Source: an uncultured Zetaproteobacteria bacterium
GTDB lineage: Bacteria; Pseudomonadota; Zetaproteobacteria; Mariprofundales; Mariprofundaceae
NCBI GenBank assembly: GCA_913056285.1
Contig: CAJXNE010000006.1
Coordinates: 1 to 25,395 of the forward strand
Length of the DNA stretch: 25,395 nt
Direction of reading: 5' to 3'
Under the pieces are notes generated by a model. The model had not been told where the DNA came from. It worked only from the letters and a program-made list of their open reading frames with translations, and did not search any database. The translations under genes and the position numbers were made by a program. Positions within the stretch are counted from its first letter, which is position 1. Every line of letters starts with the position of its first letter. Positions 1 through 8,165 of this stretch are shown in pieces.

Positions 1-1
1 G

Positions 2-1918
2 CGTTTGGGTGAATCGGGTGGCTGGAGCGAGCAGCGCGTGTTTGATGTCACTCGCATTGATCCGTGGTTTTTGCGCGAGATTGCAGCGATGATTGAATTG
101 GAACAGTCGTTGTGCGGGCGTGATGCGCTTGAACTTTCTGCGGCAGAATGGAAACAGGCCAAGCGCGACGGTTTGTCGGATGAACGTCTGGCTGAATTGC
201 TGGGCTGTGATGAATTGATCATACGTCAGCAACGGCAAAAGGCGGGCGTGAAACCCGTATTCAAACGGGTGGATACGTGTGCTGCAGAATTCGAGGCGCA
301 TACGCCGTATCTCTATTCGACCTATGAGGACGAGTGCGAAGCGCGGCCAACAGACAAACAGAAAATCATGGTGCTCGGTGGTGGTCCTAACCGTATCGGG
401 CAGGGCATCGAATTCGATTATTGCTGTGTGCACGCTGCTTTTGCGCTGTCTGAAGATGGTTATGAAACCATTATGGTCAATTGTAATCCGGAAACCGTTT
501 CGACTGATTATGATACCTCAGATCGCCTCTATTTCGAGCCGCTGACCTATGAGGATGTGATGGCGATTGTGGACGTCGAGCAACCGACCGGGGTGATTGT
601 ACAGTTCGGCGGCCAGACGCCGTTGAAACTGGCCGATTCGCTGGAGAAAGCAGGCGTGCCGATTATCGGCACCAGCCCGGATATGATTGATCTGGCCGAA
701 GATCGTGAGCGTTTCCAGCAATTATTGCATGACCTGGATTTGTTGCAGCCGGAAAATGGCACCGCCCGTTCAACTGAAGAAGCGGTGGCCGTGGCCAATG
801 AAATCGGTTATCCGGTGGTGGTGCGTCCTTCCTATGTGTTGGGTGGCCGTGCCATGCAGATTGTGCACAACGAGAAGGGATTATTACGTTATATGACTGA
901 GGCTGTTCAAGCCTCGCCTGATCACCCGGTATTGCTGGATCGGTTTCTCAACTGCGCCATCGAACTGGATGTCGATGCGCTGGTGGATGGCAAGCGCGTC
1001 GTGATTGGCGGCATTATGGAGCATATCGAGGAGGCTGGCGTGCATTCGGGCGATTCGGCTTGTTGTTTGCCGCCGCATTCGATTTCTGATGCAATGATTG
1101 CCGAAGTGACACGCCAGACCGAAGCATTGGGCTTGGCGCTGAATGTGAAGGGATTAATGAATATCCAGTTTGCCTTGCAGGGTGAAACGCTGTATGTGCT
1201 GGAAGTCAATCCGCGTGCCAGCCGTACGGTGCCGTTTGTGTCCAAGGCGACTGGCAAGCCATTGGCCAAAATTGCTGCGCGAATTATGGCCGGCCAATCG
1301 CTGGATGACTTGGGAATTGATAAAATTCCGCAGCCGACACATTTCAAGGCGGTTAAAGAGGCGGTGTTCCCGTTTGTGAAATTCCGTGGTGTCGACCCGC
1401 TACTCTCGCCCGAAATGAAATCGACTGGTGAAGTGATGGGCATTGCCGGCAGTTTCACGGCCGCCTTTTCCAAGGCGCAACTCGGCGTCGGAGTAAATCT
1501 GCCGGAATCCGGCACCGCGTTTATTTCGGTGCGCGAGGCGGACAAAGCGGATGCGGTGGAAGTGGGGCGTGTATTGGCCGGTGCCGGCTTTAAACTGTTG
1601 GCCACCAGCGGTACATGCAATGCATTGACTAAGGCAGGCCTCAAGTCCGAGAGCGTGCCAAAAGTGATTGATGGCGTGCGACCGCATATTGTTGATCGCC
1701 TGCTTAATGATGAAGTGGTGCTGATTGTGAATACCACCGAGGGTGAGCAGGCCATCAAGGATTCCAAATCAATTCGTCAGGCCACGCTGGATCGCGGTAT
1801 CGCTTATTATACCACCATGGCAGGCGGACTGGCTGCTGCGCAGTCGATTGCCGGTCATTCAGATGTGACTAAAGTGAAGAGTATTCAGGAGTATCATGGG
1901 ATGAGAGTGAGGCGTTAG
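2..1918 (+). CDS. carB: Carbamoyl-phosphate synthase large subunit, C-terminal part (5' end outside window)
   Basis: Makes carbamoyl phosphate from bicarbonate, ATP and glutamine-derived ammonia together with CarA, feeding pyrimidine and arginine synthesis in the cytoplasm. The frame is open to the left edge (codons begin at base 2), so about 430 N-terminal residues of a protein near 1070 are missing. Seen in order: the end of the oligomerisation domain with RVDTCAAEF (about residue 90 of the fragment), the second synthetase half starting at VLGGGPNRIGQG (residue 123), the ATP-grasp region with RPSYVLGGRAM and EVNPRASRTVPF, and a C-terminal MGS-like allosteric domain from about residue 500. 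The TTG at 5 is not a real start. Stop TAG is followed 79 bases later by greA, a common neighbour of carB. Identification is essentially certain. Confidence 0.98.
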   Translation, partial: RLGESGGWSEQRVFDVTRIDPWFLREIAAMIELEQSLCGRDALELSAAEWKQAKRDGLSDERLAELLGCDELIIRQQRQKAGVKPVFKRVDTCAAEFEAHTPYLYSTYEDECEARPTDKQKIMVLGGGPNRIGQGIEFDYCCVHAAFALSEDGYETIMVNCNPETVSTDYDTSDRLYFEPLTYEDVMAIVDVEQPTGVIVQFGGQTPLKLADSLEKAGVPIIGTSPDMIDLAEDRERFQQLLHDLDLLQPENGTARSTEEAVAVANEIGYPVVVRPSYVLGGRAMQIVHNEKGLLRYMTEAVQASPDHPVLLDRFLNCAIELDVDALVDGKRVVIGGIMEHIEEAGVHSGDSACCLPPHSISDAMIAEVTRQTEALGLALNVKGLMNIQFALQGETLYVLEVNPRASRTVPFVSKATGKPLAKIAARIMAGQSLDDLGIDKIPQPTHFKAVKEAVFPFVKFRGVDPLLSPEMKSTGEVMGIAGSFTAAFSKAQLGVGVNLPESGTAFISVREADKADAVEVGRVLAGAGFKLLATSGTCNALTKAGLKSESVPKVIDGVRPHIVDRLLNDEVVLIVNTTEGEQAIKDSKSIRQATLDRGIAYYTTMAGGLAAAQSIAGHSDVTKVKSIQEYHGMRVRR

Positions 1919-1972
1919 GTGTCAGGAGTTAAGGGGGTGCTACCCCTAACTCCTCACGCTTCACCCCCTCAC
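1907..1972. repeat. Imperfect palindrome between carB and greA
   Basis: The core stem pairs AGGAGTTA (1924-1931) plus GGGG (1933-1936) with CCCC plus TAACTCCT (1943-1954), with one bulged A. Outside it, the sequence from 1907 and the reverse complement of the stretch ending at 1972 still look alike, so the palindrome is longer but imperfect. There is no T-run, so a classical intrinsic terminator is unlikely. A related GCGTGAGGAGT phrase recurs right after the greA stop (2473-2483), which suggests a dispersed intergenic repeat. Confidence 0.5.
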
Positions 1973-1997
1973 ACTTTACTCAAATCAAGGAGAACCA

Positions 1998-2471
1998 ATG
2001 GAACGTGTTCCAATGACCAAACAGGGCGCAGAGACCCTGAAAAAGACTGTCGCGTATCTCAAAGGTGAAAAGAGGCATCAGATTGTCTCTGCCATTGAAG
2101 AAGCGCGCGCGCATGGCGATTTATCGGAAAATGCCGAATATCATGCAGCCAAGGAAGAGCAGGGCATGAATGAGGCGCGCGTATCCGATCTGGAAGACAA
2201 ACTGGCGCGCGCCCATATTATTGATCCGGCCACTATTACGGCAGAAAAAATCGTATTTGGTGCAACTGTGGAATTGATTGATATGGATGAGGGCTCGGAA
2301 ACGACATATCAGATCGTGGGCGTCGATGAAGCCGATATCGAGGCGGGTAAAATATCGATCACCTCTCCGATTGCCCGCGCCCTGATCGGCAAAGAAGAAG
2401 GCGATATGGCGATTGTGCAGGCGCCGGGCGGTGAACGTGAGTATGAGATTCAGAGTATTGAGTATGTGTAA
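1998..2471 (+). CDS. greA: Transcription elongation factor GreA
   Basis: Rescues backtracked RNA polymerase by stimulating cleavage of the nascent transcript's 3' end through the secondary channel. The 157-residue length is normal for the family. The N-terminal coiled coil carries the signature EARAHGDLSENAEYHAAKEEQG, here given as residues 35-56, with the acidic tip residues D41 and E44 that act at the polymerase active site. The C-terminal FKBP-like domain contains SPIARALIGKEEGD and an APGGEREYEI end. A strong ribosome site AAGGAG (1987-1992) lies 5 bases before the ATG. It follows carB and is probably co-transcribed with the next two genes, which are 17 and 2 bases apart from their upstream neighbours. 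Confidence 0.97.
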   Translation: MERVPMTKQGAETLKKTVAYLKGEKRHQIVSAIEEARAHGDLSENAEYHAAKEEQGMNEARVSDLEDKLARAHIIDPATITAEKIVFGATVELIDMDEGSETTYQIVGVDEADIEAGKISITSPIARALIGKEEGDMAIVQAPGGEREYEIQSIEYV

Positions 2472-2488
2472 GGCGTGAGGAGTAAGGC

Positions 2489-2974
2489 ATGAGGGTTGAT
2501 TGCATCCGTATCGGTTCGGTTCGCCTGTGTCTGGCGCTGATACTGGGGCTGCTTGTGGTAAGCGGTTATGTGGTGGCGCCGGTGTTGTTTGCCAAGGCGG
2601 GTTCACATGCGCTGGCCGGTTCGCTGGCGGGTGCGATTTTTCATGTGGCCAATATGGGGATCGTGTTTCTGGCTGCTGCTGTGACGGTGTTTTGGCTCAG
2701 AATGCGTAAATCCGGCATGGTGATTGGCCGCTTGCGCTGGTCGTTGTTATTGCTTGTGGTTGTGTTGGTGGCGGGCAATGAATATGGTGTTACACCGGTG
2801 ATTGCTGAGCTGAAAGCGCAAATGGGGCCGATTGATCTGGTGGCAGCCGATGATCCGCTGCGTAAGTTGTTTGGCATCTGGCACGGCGTGAGTGCATTGA
2901 TTCACATGTTTGCGGCGATTGCTGCAGTTGTTCTGGTTGCGTTTGGGGCTGCGGCGCCGGGTAGGTCTGAGTAA
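2489..2974 (+). CDS. DUF4149 family membrane protein
   Basis: A 161-residue hydrophobic protein with about four predicted membrane helices (near residues 10-32, 45-68, 80-100 and 130-152). The arrangement, with APVLFAKAG after the first helix and KLFGIWHGVSALIHM before the last, resembles the DUF4149/TMEM205-like family, whose function is not established. GGAG (2479-2482) lies 6 bases before the ATG. It sits 17 bases after greA and 2 bases before the AI-2E permease, so it is likely part of the same transcript. The family call rests on pattern recognition and I infer no activity. Confidence 0.75.
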   Translation: MRVDCIRIGSVRLCLALILGLLVVSGYVVAPVLFAKAGSHALAGSLAGAIFHVANMGIVFLAAAVTVFWLRMRKSGMVIGRLRWSLLLLVVVLVAGNEYGVTPVIAELKAQMGPIDLVAADDPLRKLFGIWHGVSALIHMFAAIAAVVLVAFGAAAPGRSE

Positions 2975-2976
2975 TC

Positions 2977-4062
2977 ATGTTTATCATAAACCAGTGGTGG
3001 CAGAAAAAACTGGCAGATACCGAGTTGGTTATGCTGTTGGTTTCGCTGCTGGTTATTTTTATCCTGTTGATGCTGCTTGGTCCGGTATTGACGCCGGTGC
3101 TGTTGGGCATTGCGCTGGCTTATGTGCTGGACGGGGTCGTGGATTTGCTGACCAGGTGCAAGTTTCCGCGCATGTTGGCGATTGCTGTTACCGGAGGCGG
3201 GGCGCTACTGTTGTTGCTGTTTACCCTGCTGGCTGTATTACCTGTTTTGACCGAGCAGGTTGGGCGGCTGGTATCGCATGCGCCACAATATGTGCAGTCG
3301 ATCCGGGACATGCTTCAACAGTTGCAGGCCAATCATGCCGAATGGATTAATCCGAGTTATTTGCAAAAAATAATCGCTGCATTAGCGGCAAAGATGCAAG
3401 AATGGGGTGGGGCGCTTCTGAGTTTTTCCATCGCCTCGATTCCGGGTATGATTACCCTTCTGGTCTATGCTGTGCTGGTGCCGGTGATGGTGTTCTTCTT
3501 TCTGAAAGACAAGCAGGAGATCATTGCCTGGGGGCAGCAGTTTCTGCCTGCCGAGCGCTCTTTATTGCAGCGCGTATGGGCCGAGTTGGATACGCAGATC
3601 GGCAACTACATTCGCGGCAAGTTCTGGGAAGCATTTCTGGTCGGCATATCCATGTGGCTGGTGTACTGGTGGATGAATCATGAATATGCGGTATTGCTGG
3701 GCGTATTGACCGGCATTTCGGTATGGATTCCGTTTGTGGGTGCAGCCGTGGTCACGTTCCCCGTAGTTCTGCTATCGTTTTTCCAGTGGGGTTGGACAGA
3801 TGCCACAGCCTATAGCGTGCTGGCTTATGCCATTGTGCAGACTATTGATGCCAATGTAGTGATTCCCTGGCTGTTCTCTGAAATCGTTAATCTGCATCCG
3901 ATTGCTATTATCGTGGGGATTCTGGTGTTCGGCAGCTTATGGGGCATTATCGGTGTGATTATTGCCATTCCCATGGCGGCGTTGGTCAAGAGCGTGGTAT
4001 CGATTGTGCTGGAGCGTCGTGCGGGCCAGGACTCGGGTAAGGAGCAATTGCAAGCAGACTAA
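2977..4062 (+). CDS. AI-2E family transporter (PerM-like permease)
   Basis: A 361-residue inner-membrane protein of the UPF0118/AI-2E transporter superfamily. Visible are paired N-terminal membrane helices (about residues 15-35 and 36-52), another at 65-90, a long soluble segment with VLPVLTEQVGRLVSHAPQY, and a C-terminal helix bundle with the family-typical PVMVFFFLKDKQEI, LLGVLTGISVWIPFVGA and HPIAIIVGILVFGSLWGIIGVIIAIPMAA blocks (the last quoted in family terms, about residues 306-334). Members range from AI-2 exporters to Na+/H+ antiporters, and the substrate here cannot be told. It starts 2 bases after the DUF4149 gene stop. In many proteobacteria PerM homologues sit near DNA-replication or bam genes, and here a bam-linked operon follows. 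Confidence 0.88.
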   Translation: MFIINQWWQKKLADTELVMLLVSLLVIFILLMLLGPVLTPVLLGIALAYVLDGVVDLLTRCKFPRMLAIAVTGGGALLLLLFTLLAVLPVLTEQVGRLVSHAPQYVQSIRDMLQQLQANHAEWINPSYLQKIIAALAAKMQEWGGALLSFSIASIPGMITLLVYAVLVPVMVFFFLKDKQEIIAWGQQFLPAERSLLQRVWAELDTQIGNYIRGKFWEAFLVGISMWLVYWWMNHEYAVLLGVLTGISVWIPFVGAAVVTFPVVLLSFFQWGWTDATAYSVLAYAIVQTIDANVVIPWLFSEIVNLHPIAIIVGILVFGSLWGIIGVIIAIPMAALVKSVVSIVLERRAGQDSGKEQLQAD

Positions 4063-4092
4063 TTGCAAGCAGGCCGGGATTGTTTAGTCTGC
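4046..4092. repeat. Short direct and inverted repeat at the permease stop codon
   Basis: The 12-mer AATTGCAAGCAG occurs twice, at 4046-4057 and 4061-4072, across the stop codon of the permease gene. Overlapping it is a 9-base inverted repeat, GCAGACTAA (4054-4062) with TTAGTCTGC (4084-4092), and a 21-base loop. No T-run follows, so a terminator role is doubtful. It may instead be a slippage duplication or a weak transcript-end structure. Confidence 0.4.
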
Positions 4093-4135
4093 GCCAGCTT
4101 CGCTCATACGTATTAGAATAAAATGGGGTAACAAC

Positions 4136-4798
4136 ATGAATGACAAAGCACCTGTGACGGGTACGGTAATGCCTGAGGGGAATGCACCTTCGCAAGGCGA
4201 AATGGATGATCTTAAACGGGATATGCGATCCGCTCAATGGACGCATTGGGCTCAGACCAATCAGAAGCGTATTATTGCAGCCGTGGCGGCGCTGGTTATT
4301 GTCCTGATGGCAGGCGGCTTGTGGAAGGAACAAATTAAATCACAACATAGCGCTGCGGCCTCCCTATATCAGCAGGCCGTGAACGAACAGGATAAGACGA
4401 AACAGCAGAGCCTGATGCAAAGCGTAGTCAGCCAATTTGATTCAAGCGCCTATAGCGCTCTGGCCCAGATGCAACTGGCTCATCTGGATCAGGCCCATGC
4501 CGAGGATCATCTTAAAGCATTGATAACGCATCCCGAGGCGATGAAGGAATGGGTTTGGCAGGCACGTCTGGATCTGGCTGCGATGAAAATCGAGCAGGGT
4601 GATAAGGCGGCAGCCAATGCATTATTGGCGAAAATTGTTGGCGATCAGTATCAGCAGTTGCGCCATTATCTGATGGCTATGGCAGCTGCTGATGCAGTGG
4701 AAAAAGAAAAACATCTGCAGAAGGCGCTGGATGCTATATCCAATGATAAAGTGTTGAAAAGCAAGATCGAAACACTGATGGCACAGAAAGCATCCTGA
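4136..4798 (+). CDS. yfgM: YfgM-like tetratricopeptide membrane protein
   Basis: A 220-residue protein with a cytoplasmic N-terminus, one membrane helix (about residues 44-62, RIIAAVAALVIVLMAGGLW) and a periplasmic helical region with TPR-like character, for example LAQMQLAHLDQAHAEDHL and ARLDLAAMKIEQGDKAAAN. This matches the YfgM/TPR_21 family. In E. coli YfgM associates with SecYEG and the chaperone PpiD and lies directly upstream of bamB and der. The same order yfgM-bamB-der is present here and strongly supports the call. The stop TGA overlaps the bamB start (TGATG, 4796-4800). The ribosome site is weak (a GGGG about 10 bases upstream). Confidence 0.85.
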   Translation: MNDKAPVTGTVMPEGNAPSQGEMDDLKRDMRSAQWTHWAQTNQKRIIAAVAALVIVLMAGGLWKEQIKSQHSAAASLYQQAVNEQDKTKQQSLMQSVVSQFDSSAYSALAQMQLAHLDQAHAEDHLKALITHPEAMKEWVWQARLDLAAMKIEQGDKAAANALLAKIVGDQYQQLRHYLMAMAAADAVEKEKHLQKALDAISNDKVLKSKIETLMAQKAS

Positions 4799-6015
4799 TG
4801 GCAGTAACGCTGAATCATCCGTGTATGCGGGTTTGCTTACTGCCCCTGATTGTGTCCGGACTGATGTTGTCATCCGGTTGCTCAAGCGTTTCCGGATTGT
4901 GGTCGGATAGTCCAGGTCCACAAGAGCCAGCGGCAAAACCTGCGGCGGTTGCACCAGTATCGACCGGACATATGTCGGTGCTCTGGCGCAATAATGTTGA
5001 TCAGCGCAAACCCGCCTCGCCTCCGGGTTTCAGTTTGCCCGCCGCGATTAAAACAGCTCAGGGAGATCTTGTGATTGCGGGAGCACAGGATAAACGCCTG
5101 CGTGTTTACAGTATCGGTGGTAGCGAACTGGACAGAATTGCATTGGCCCACGCATCTGAATCCGGCGCATTGCAGTTATCAAACGGATTGGTCGTTGTCG
5201 GTGATGTGGGGGGTATCCTGTATGGCCTGGATATCAGCAATGGACGCATCGCGTGGCAAAAGCAGCTCTCCTCGGCGTTGATTGGGGTTCCTGCGGCTGT
5301 GGGTGACGATTTCATTATTCAAACATCAAACAATCAGATTTTCCGCTTTACTGCCGATGGTAAAAAACTGTGGAGCTACTCGGGCCAGTTGGGTGGGCTG
5401 GGCGATCATCTCAGTCCGTCTCCGGTGGTTTACGATGGCCATGTATACGCCGTATTCAGTAATGGCGATGTGATTGCATTGAAGGCCGATGGAGGTAACT
5501 TCCTCTGGAAAAGGCAGATGTTGCTTAGTAATAATGCTGCCGTGATGAGTGAAGTGAAAATTCCGGAGGCATCGCCGCTGGTGATTCCGGCATCGCAATC
5601 CGGTCGTGGCGAAGCGACGTTGGTGGTCTCTATTTTTCAGGGCATGTTGTCGTTTATTTCCTTGCAGGATGGCAGCACACTTCATCAGCGAAAAATTTCT
5701 CTGAAATCACAACCATTGCTGATCGACAATACCGTGTTTGTGGCAGATGCTACTGGCGCTGTGAGCGCGCTGAACGCAAACGACGCGGCAACTTTATGGA
5801 AAAAGCACGTCTCTGATGGAGAATTGACCGGCCCGGTATTGTGGCAGGGCAATCTATGGGTGGCTGATGACCATGCTCGAGTTTACCGACTGGACAAAAA
5901 AGGCAGCTTGCTGGCCAGCACGAAACTCGATGGGCGCATTGATCGTGCGCCGGTTGCCACTACCCATGGCCTTCTGGTACGTAATAATCTCGGCACGCTG
6001 TATATGTTGCGCTGA
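4798..6015 (+). CDS. bamB: Outer-membrane assembly lipoprotein BamB
   Basis: A lipoprotein of the beta-barrel assembly machinery, anchored in the inner leaflet of the outer membrane, that scaffolds BamA. The 405 residues begin with a lipoprotein signal: hydrophobic PLIVSGLMLSSGC, with the lipidated cysteine at residue 28. A second possible start is Met10, still upstream of the signal core. After a low-complexity linker come repeated PQQ-type blades of an eight-bladed propeller, seen as GDVGGILYGLDISNGRIAWQ, NGDVIALKADGGNFLWKRQ, DATGAVSALNANDAATLWKK and a closing RNNLGTLYML. The length fits the family (about 390). It overlaps yfgM by one base and precedes der, as in E. coli, so the genes are probably one operon. 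Confidence 0.95.
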   Translation: MAVTLNHPCMRVCLLPLIVSGLMLSSGCSSVSGLWSDSPGPQEPAAKPAAVAPVSTGHMSVLWRNNVDQRKPASPPGFSLPAAIKTAQGDLVIAGAQDKRLRVYSIGGSELDRIALAHASESGALQLSNGLVVVGDVGGILYGLDISNGRIAWQKQLSSALIGVPAAVGDDFIIQTSNNQIFRFTADGKKLWSYSGQLGGLGDHLSPSPVVYDGHVYAVFSNGDVIALKADGGNFLWKRQMLLSNNAAVMSEVKIPEASPLVIPASQSGRGEATLVVSIFQGMLSFISLQDGSTLHQRKISLKSQPLLIDNTVFVADATGAVSALNANDAATLWKKHVSDGELTGPVLWQGNLWVADDHARVYRLDKKGSLLASTKLDGRIDRAPVATTHGLLVRNNLGTLYMLR

Positions 6016-6029
6016 GTGTTGCTGCGCCT

Positions 6030-7385
6030 GTGACTGACACAATCAAAGAATACCAGCCAGCCAGATTGCCGGTGATTGCCATTGTCGGTCGCCCTAATGT
6101 GGGTAAGTCCACTCTGTTCAATCGCGTAGTTGGCAAACGCAAGGCTATTGTTGGCGATCGCCCCGGCGTGACCGTGGACAGACTCGAAAACGAGTGCCTT
6201 ATTGGTGAACGGCCTGTGGTACTGGTTGATACCGGTGGCATTGGCGAGGGAGCGCACGATGTGATGCAGCCGGCCATTGATGCGCAGGTGGAAGCTGCAT
6301 TGGAAATTGCCGATGTCGTACTGTTTATGGTGGATGCACAGGCTGGTGCTACGCCCATTGATTCATTAATTGCTGAGAAATTACGCAAACATCACATTCC
6401 GTTGTTACTGGTAGCCAATAAGGCTGAGAAGCCGGGTAGCGAGATCGAATTTTTCAGCCTTGGCCTGGGTGACCCAATGGCCGTTTCAGCCGCGCATGGC
6501 GAAGGCGTGCGTGACTTTTTGTCTGTGCTCGAATCACTGCTTCCGGAGTTTAAGGATGCATATATCGGCGAGACGGAGAAAAACCTGATTGCATCGGTGG
6601 CTGTGATTGGCCGTCCGAATGTCGGTAAATCCACCTTAATCAATGCATGGCTCAGAAAACAGCGGATGGTGGTCAGCGATATCGCCGGCACTACCCGCGA
6701 TGCCATCGATTCCTCCATGCCCTATAATGATGGCGAGATTCGTCTTGTCGATACGGCTGGGCAGCGTAAACACGGGCGCATTAGCGATATCATCGAGTTC
6801 GTGGCACGTGTGAAGGCAGTTCAGGCATTTCGACGCGCAGATGTGGCGGTGATGCTGCTTGATGGCGCGGAGGGGATTGTTGAGCAGGATATGCGATTAA
6901 TGCAACTGGCACTGGATGAGGGTTGTGCTTTGGTCGTGGCGGTTAACAAGCTGGATTTGCTGGATGATGAACAATGGAAATATTATGCCGAGCGGCTGGA
7001 TTTCAGAATGCGCGGCATGTCCGAAATTCCAGTATTTCGCATTACGGCTAACAAAGGCAAGGGCGTAAAACGTCTGCTGGATGAAGCGGTGAGGGCGGCG
7101 CATCGCAATGCTTTCGAAATTGGCACCGGTGCGCTCAATCGCTGGCTGGCCGATGCCCAGCAGACCCAACATCCGCCCAGCGATCATGGTGCAGTGGTAC
7201 GCTTGAAATATGCATCACAGACGGGAACGCGTCCGCCAGCCATTAAAATTTTCTGCAATCGCTCCAAGGGGTTAAAAACCAGCTATAAACGGTATCTGGA
7301 GCAGTCGTTCAGATCGAGTTTCGATTTGACCGGCGTGCCGGTTCGATTCTCGTTCACTGCCGGTAAAAACCCCTATCAATCCTGA
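6030..7385 (+). CDS. der: GTPase Der, ribosome assembly factor
   Basis: A double-GTPase needed for 50S subunit maturation. The first G domain has GRPNVGKST (20-28), DTGG (67-70) and NKAE (130-133). The second has GRPNVGKST (194-202), DTAG (241-244) and NKLD (306-309). A KH-like RNA-binding domain fills the C-terminus (about 350-451), ending in the typical GVPVRFSFTAGKNPY. The start is uncertain: GTG 6030 gives 451 residues with no good ribosome site, while TTG 6066 would give the short MPVIAIVGRPN N-terminus usual for the family, also without a clear site. It follows bamB by 14 bases and touches ratA (TGA then ATG with no gap). Confidence 0.96.
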   Translation: MTDTIKEYQPARLPVIAIVGRPNVGKSTLFNRVVGKRKAIVGDRPGVTVDRLENECLIGERPVVLVDTGGIGEGAHDVMQPAIDAQVEAALEIADVVLFMVDAQAGATPIDSLIAEKLRKHHIPLLLVANKAEKPGSEIEFFSLGLGDPMAVSAAHGEGVRDFLSVLESLLPEFKDAYIGETEKNLIASVAVIGRPNVGKSTLINAWLRKQRMVVSDIAGTTRDAIDSSMPYNDGEIRLVDTAGQRKHGRISDIIEFVARVKAVQAFRRADVAVMLLDGAEGIVEQDMRLMQLALDEGCALVVAVNKLDLLDDEQWKYYAERLDFRMRGMSEIPVFRITANKGKGVKRLLDEAVRAAHRNAFEIGTGALNRWLADAQQTQHPPSDHGAVVRLKYASQTGTRPPAIKIFCNRSKGLKTSYKRYLEQSFRSSFDLTGVPVRFSFTAGKNPYQS

Positions 7386-7820
7386 ATGCGCAGCTTTGAA
7401 GAAACCCGCGAAATAGCCTGCTCTGCGGTCACGATGTTCGATATCGTGATGGATATCGAAGCTTATCCTGCCTTTCTGCCCTGGGTGGCCGGTGCGACAA
7501 TTTTAAACAGGCAAGCAGGCGAGCTCAGTGCGGAGCTGATTGCAGACCTGGCCGGTTCACGACACAGTTTTCAAACGATTGACCGCTTTGTGCCGAATAA
7601 ACTGATCGAAGTCCGGTTGCTCGAAGGTCCGTTCCGTTTTCTGGAAAGCATCTGGACATTCGAGCCGATCTCGGATGAGCGTTGCAAGGTGCATTTCTCG
7701 ATTGAATTTGAATTTCGCAGTATGATGCTGGACATGGTTGCCAGCCCTATTTTTGCTACCGCCTGTAAGTCGATGGTGCAGTCCTTTGAGAAAAGGGCCA
7801 TGGAGCTGACATGCATATAA
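7386..7820 (+). CDS. ratA: RatA/COQ10-type START-domain protein
   Basis: A 144-residue protein of the polyketide cyclase/START fold that includes E. coli RatA and mitochondrial Coq10. Family-typical features are the N-terminal FDIVMDIEAYPAFLPWV block (about 18-34), a strand-rich middle and a C-terminal helix with SPIFATACKSMVQSFEKRA. E. coli RatA was reported to block 70S subunit joining and was named as a toxin, while Coq10 relatives bind ubiquinone. Which role applies cannot be read from the sequence. It begins immediately after the der stop and overlaps the following rnfH-like gene by 10 bases. The common smpB neighbour is not in this window. Confidence 0.88.
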   Translation: MRSFEETREIACSAVTMFDIVMDIEAYPAFLPWVAGATILNRQAGELSAELIADLAGSRHSFQTIDRFVPNKLIEVRLLEGPFRFLESIWTFEPISDERCKVHFSIEFEFRSMMLDMVASPIFATACKSMVQSFEKRAMELTCI

Positions 7821-8122
7821 GTGTGATTTATGCCTTGCCGCATGAACAGTTTCTGGAACAACTGGATGTGGCCGAAGGCACAACGGCTGAGGAAGCAGTC
7901 AATATGAGCGGCCTGCCTGAAAAACATCCTGAAATTGATTTGTCGGTCAACAAACTGGGCATCTTCGCCAAACTGGCCAAGGCTGATCAGATTTTGCACG
8001 ATGGAGATCGGGTCGAGATTTACCGTGCTCTGCCACGCAAACCCCGCAACGCCCATGCCGCCGATGATAAAAAAGCCCGCATCCGAGCCAAGCGCGAAAA
8101 GAGGGCCGCCAGCGGGGATTGA
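7811..8122 (+). CDS. RnfH/RatB family ubiquitin-fold protein
   Basis: A 103-residue protein of the RnfH (UPF0125, also called RatB) family, a beta-grasp ubiquitin-like fold. Recognised by the start HISVIYALPHEQFLEQLDV, the GTTAEEAV segment, the INxxVNKLGIFAK-type block (here LSVNKLGIFAKLAKADQ) and the DGDRVEIYRALPRKP motif before a basic tail rich in Lys and Arg (last 20 residues). It overlaps ratA by 10 bases, the usual arrangement for the pair. Its biochemical role is not settled. The name RatB implies an antitoxin partner, but evidence in the family for a true toxin-antitoxin pair is weak. Confidence 0.88.
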   Translation: MHISVIYALPHEQFLEQLDVAEGTTAEEAVNMSGLPEKHPEIDLSVNKLGIFAKLAKADQILHDGDRVEIYRALPRKPRNAHAADDKKARIRAKREKRAASGD

Positions 8123-8165
8123 ACCGCATTACTTATTCAACGACTAGGGGTCTGTCGGGCTTAGG

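Noticed and set aside
922..1767. 281-codon minus-strand frame opposite carB
   Set aside because: Shadow frame of a strongly conserved gene. The Ser/Thr/Ala-rich, low-information translation is typical of antisense frames.
7386..8122. ratA-rnfH as a toxin-antitoxin module
   Set aside because: The genes are broadly conserved housekeeping neighbours, overlap in the usual way, and the family includes Coq10 lipid-binding proteins. The sequence gives no sign of a selfish module.
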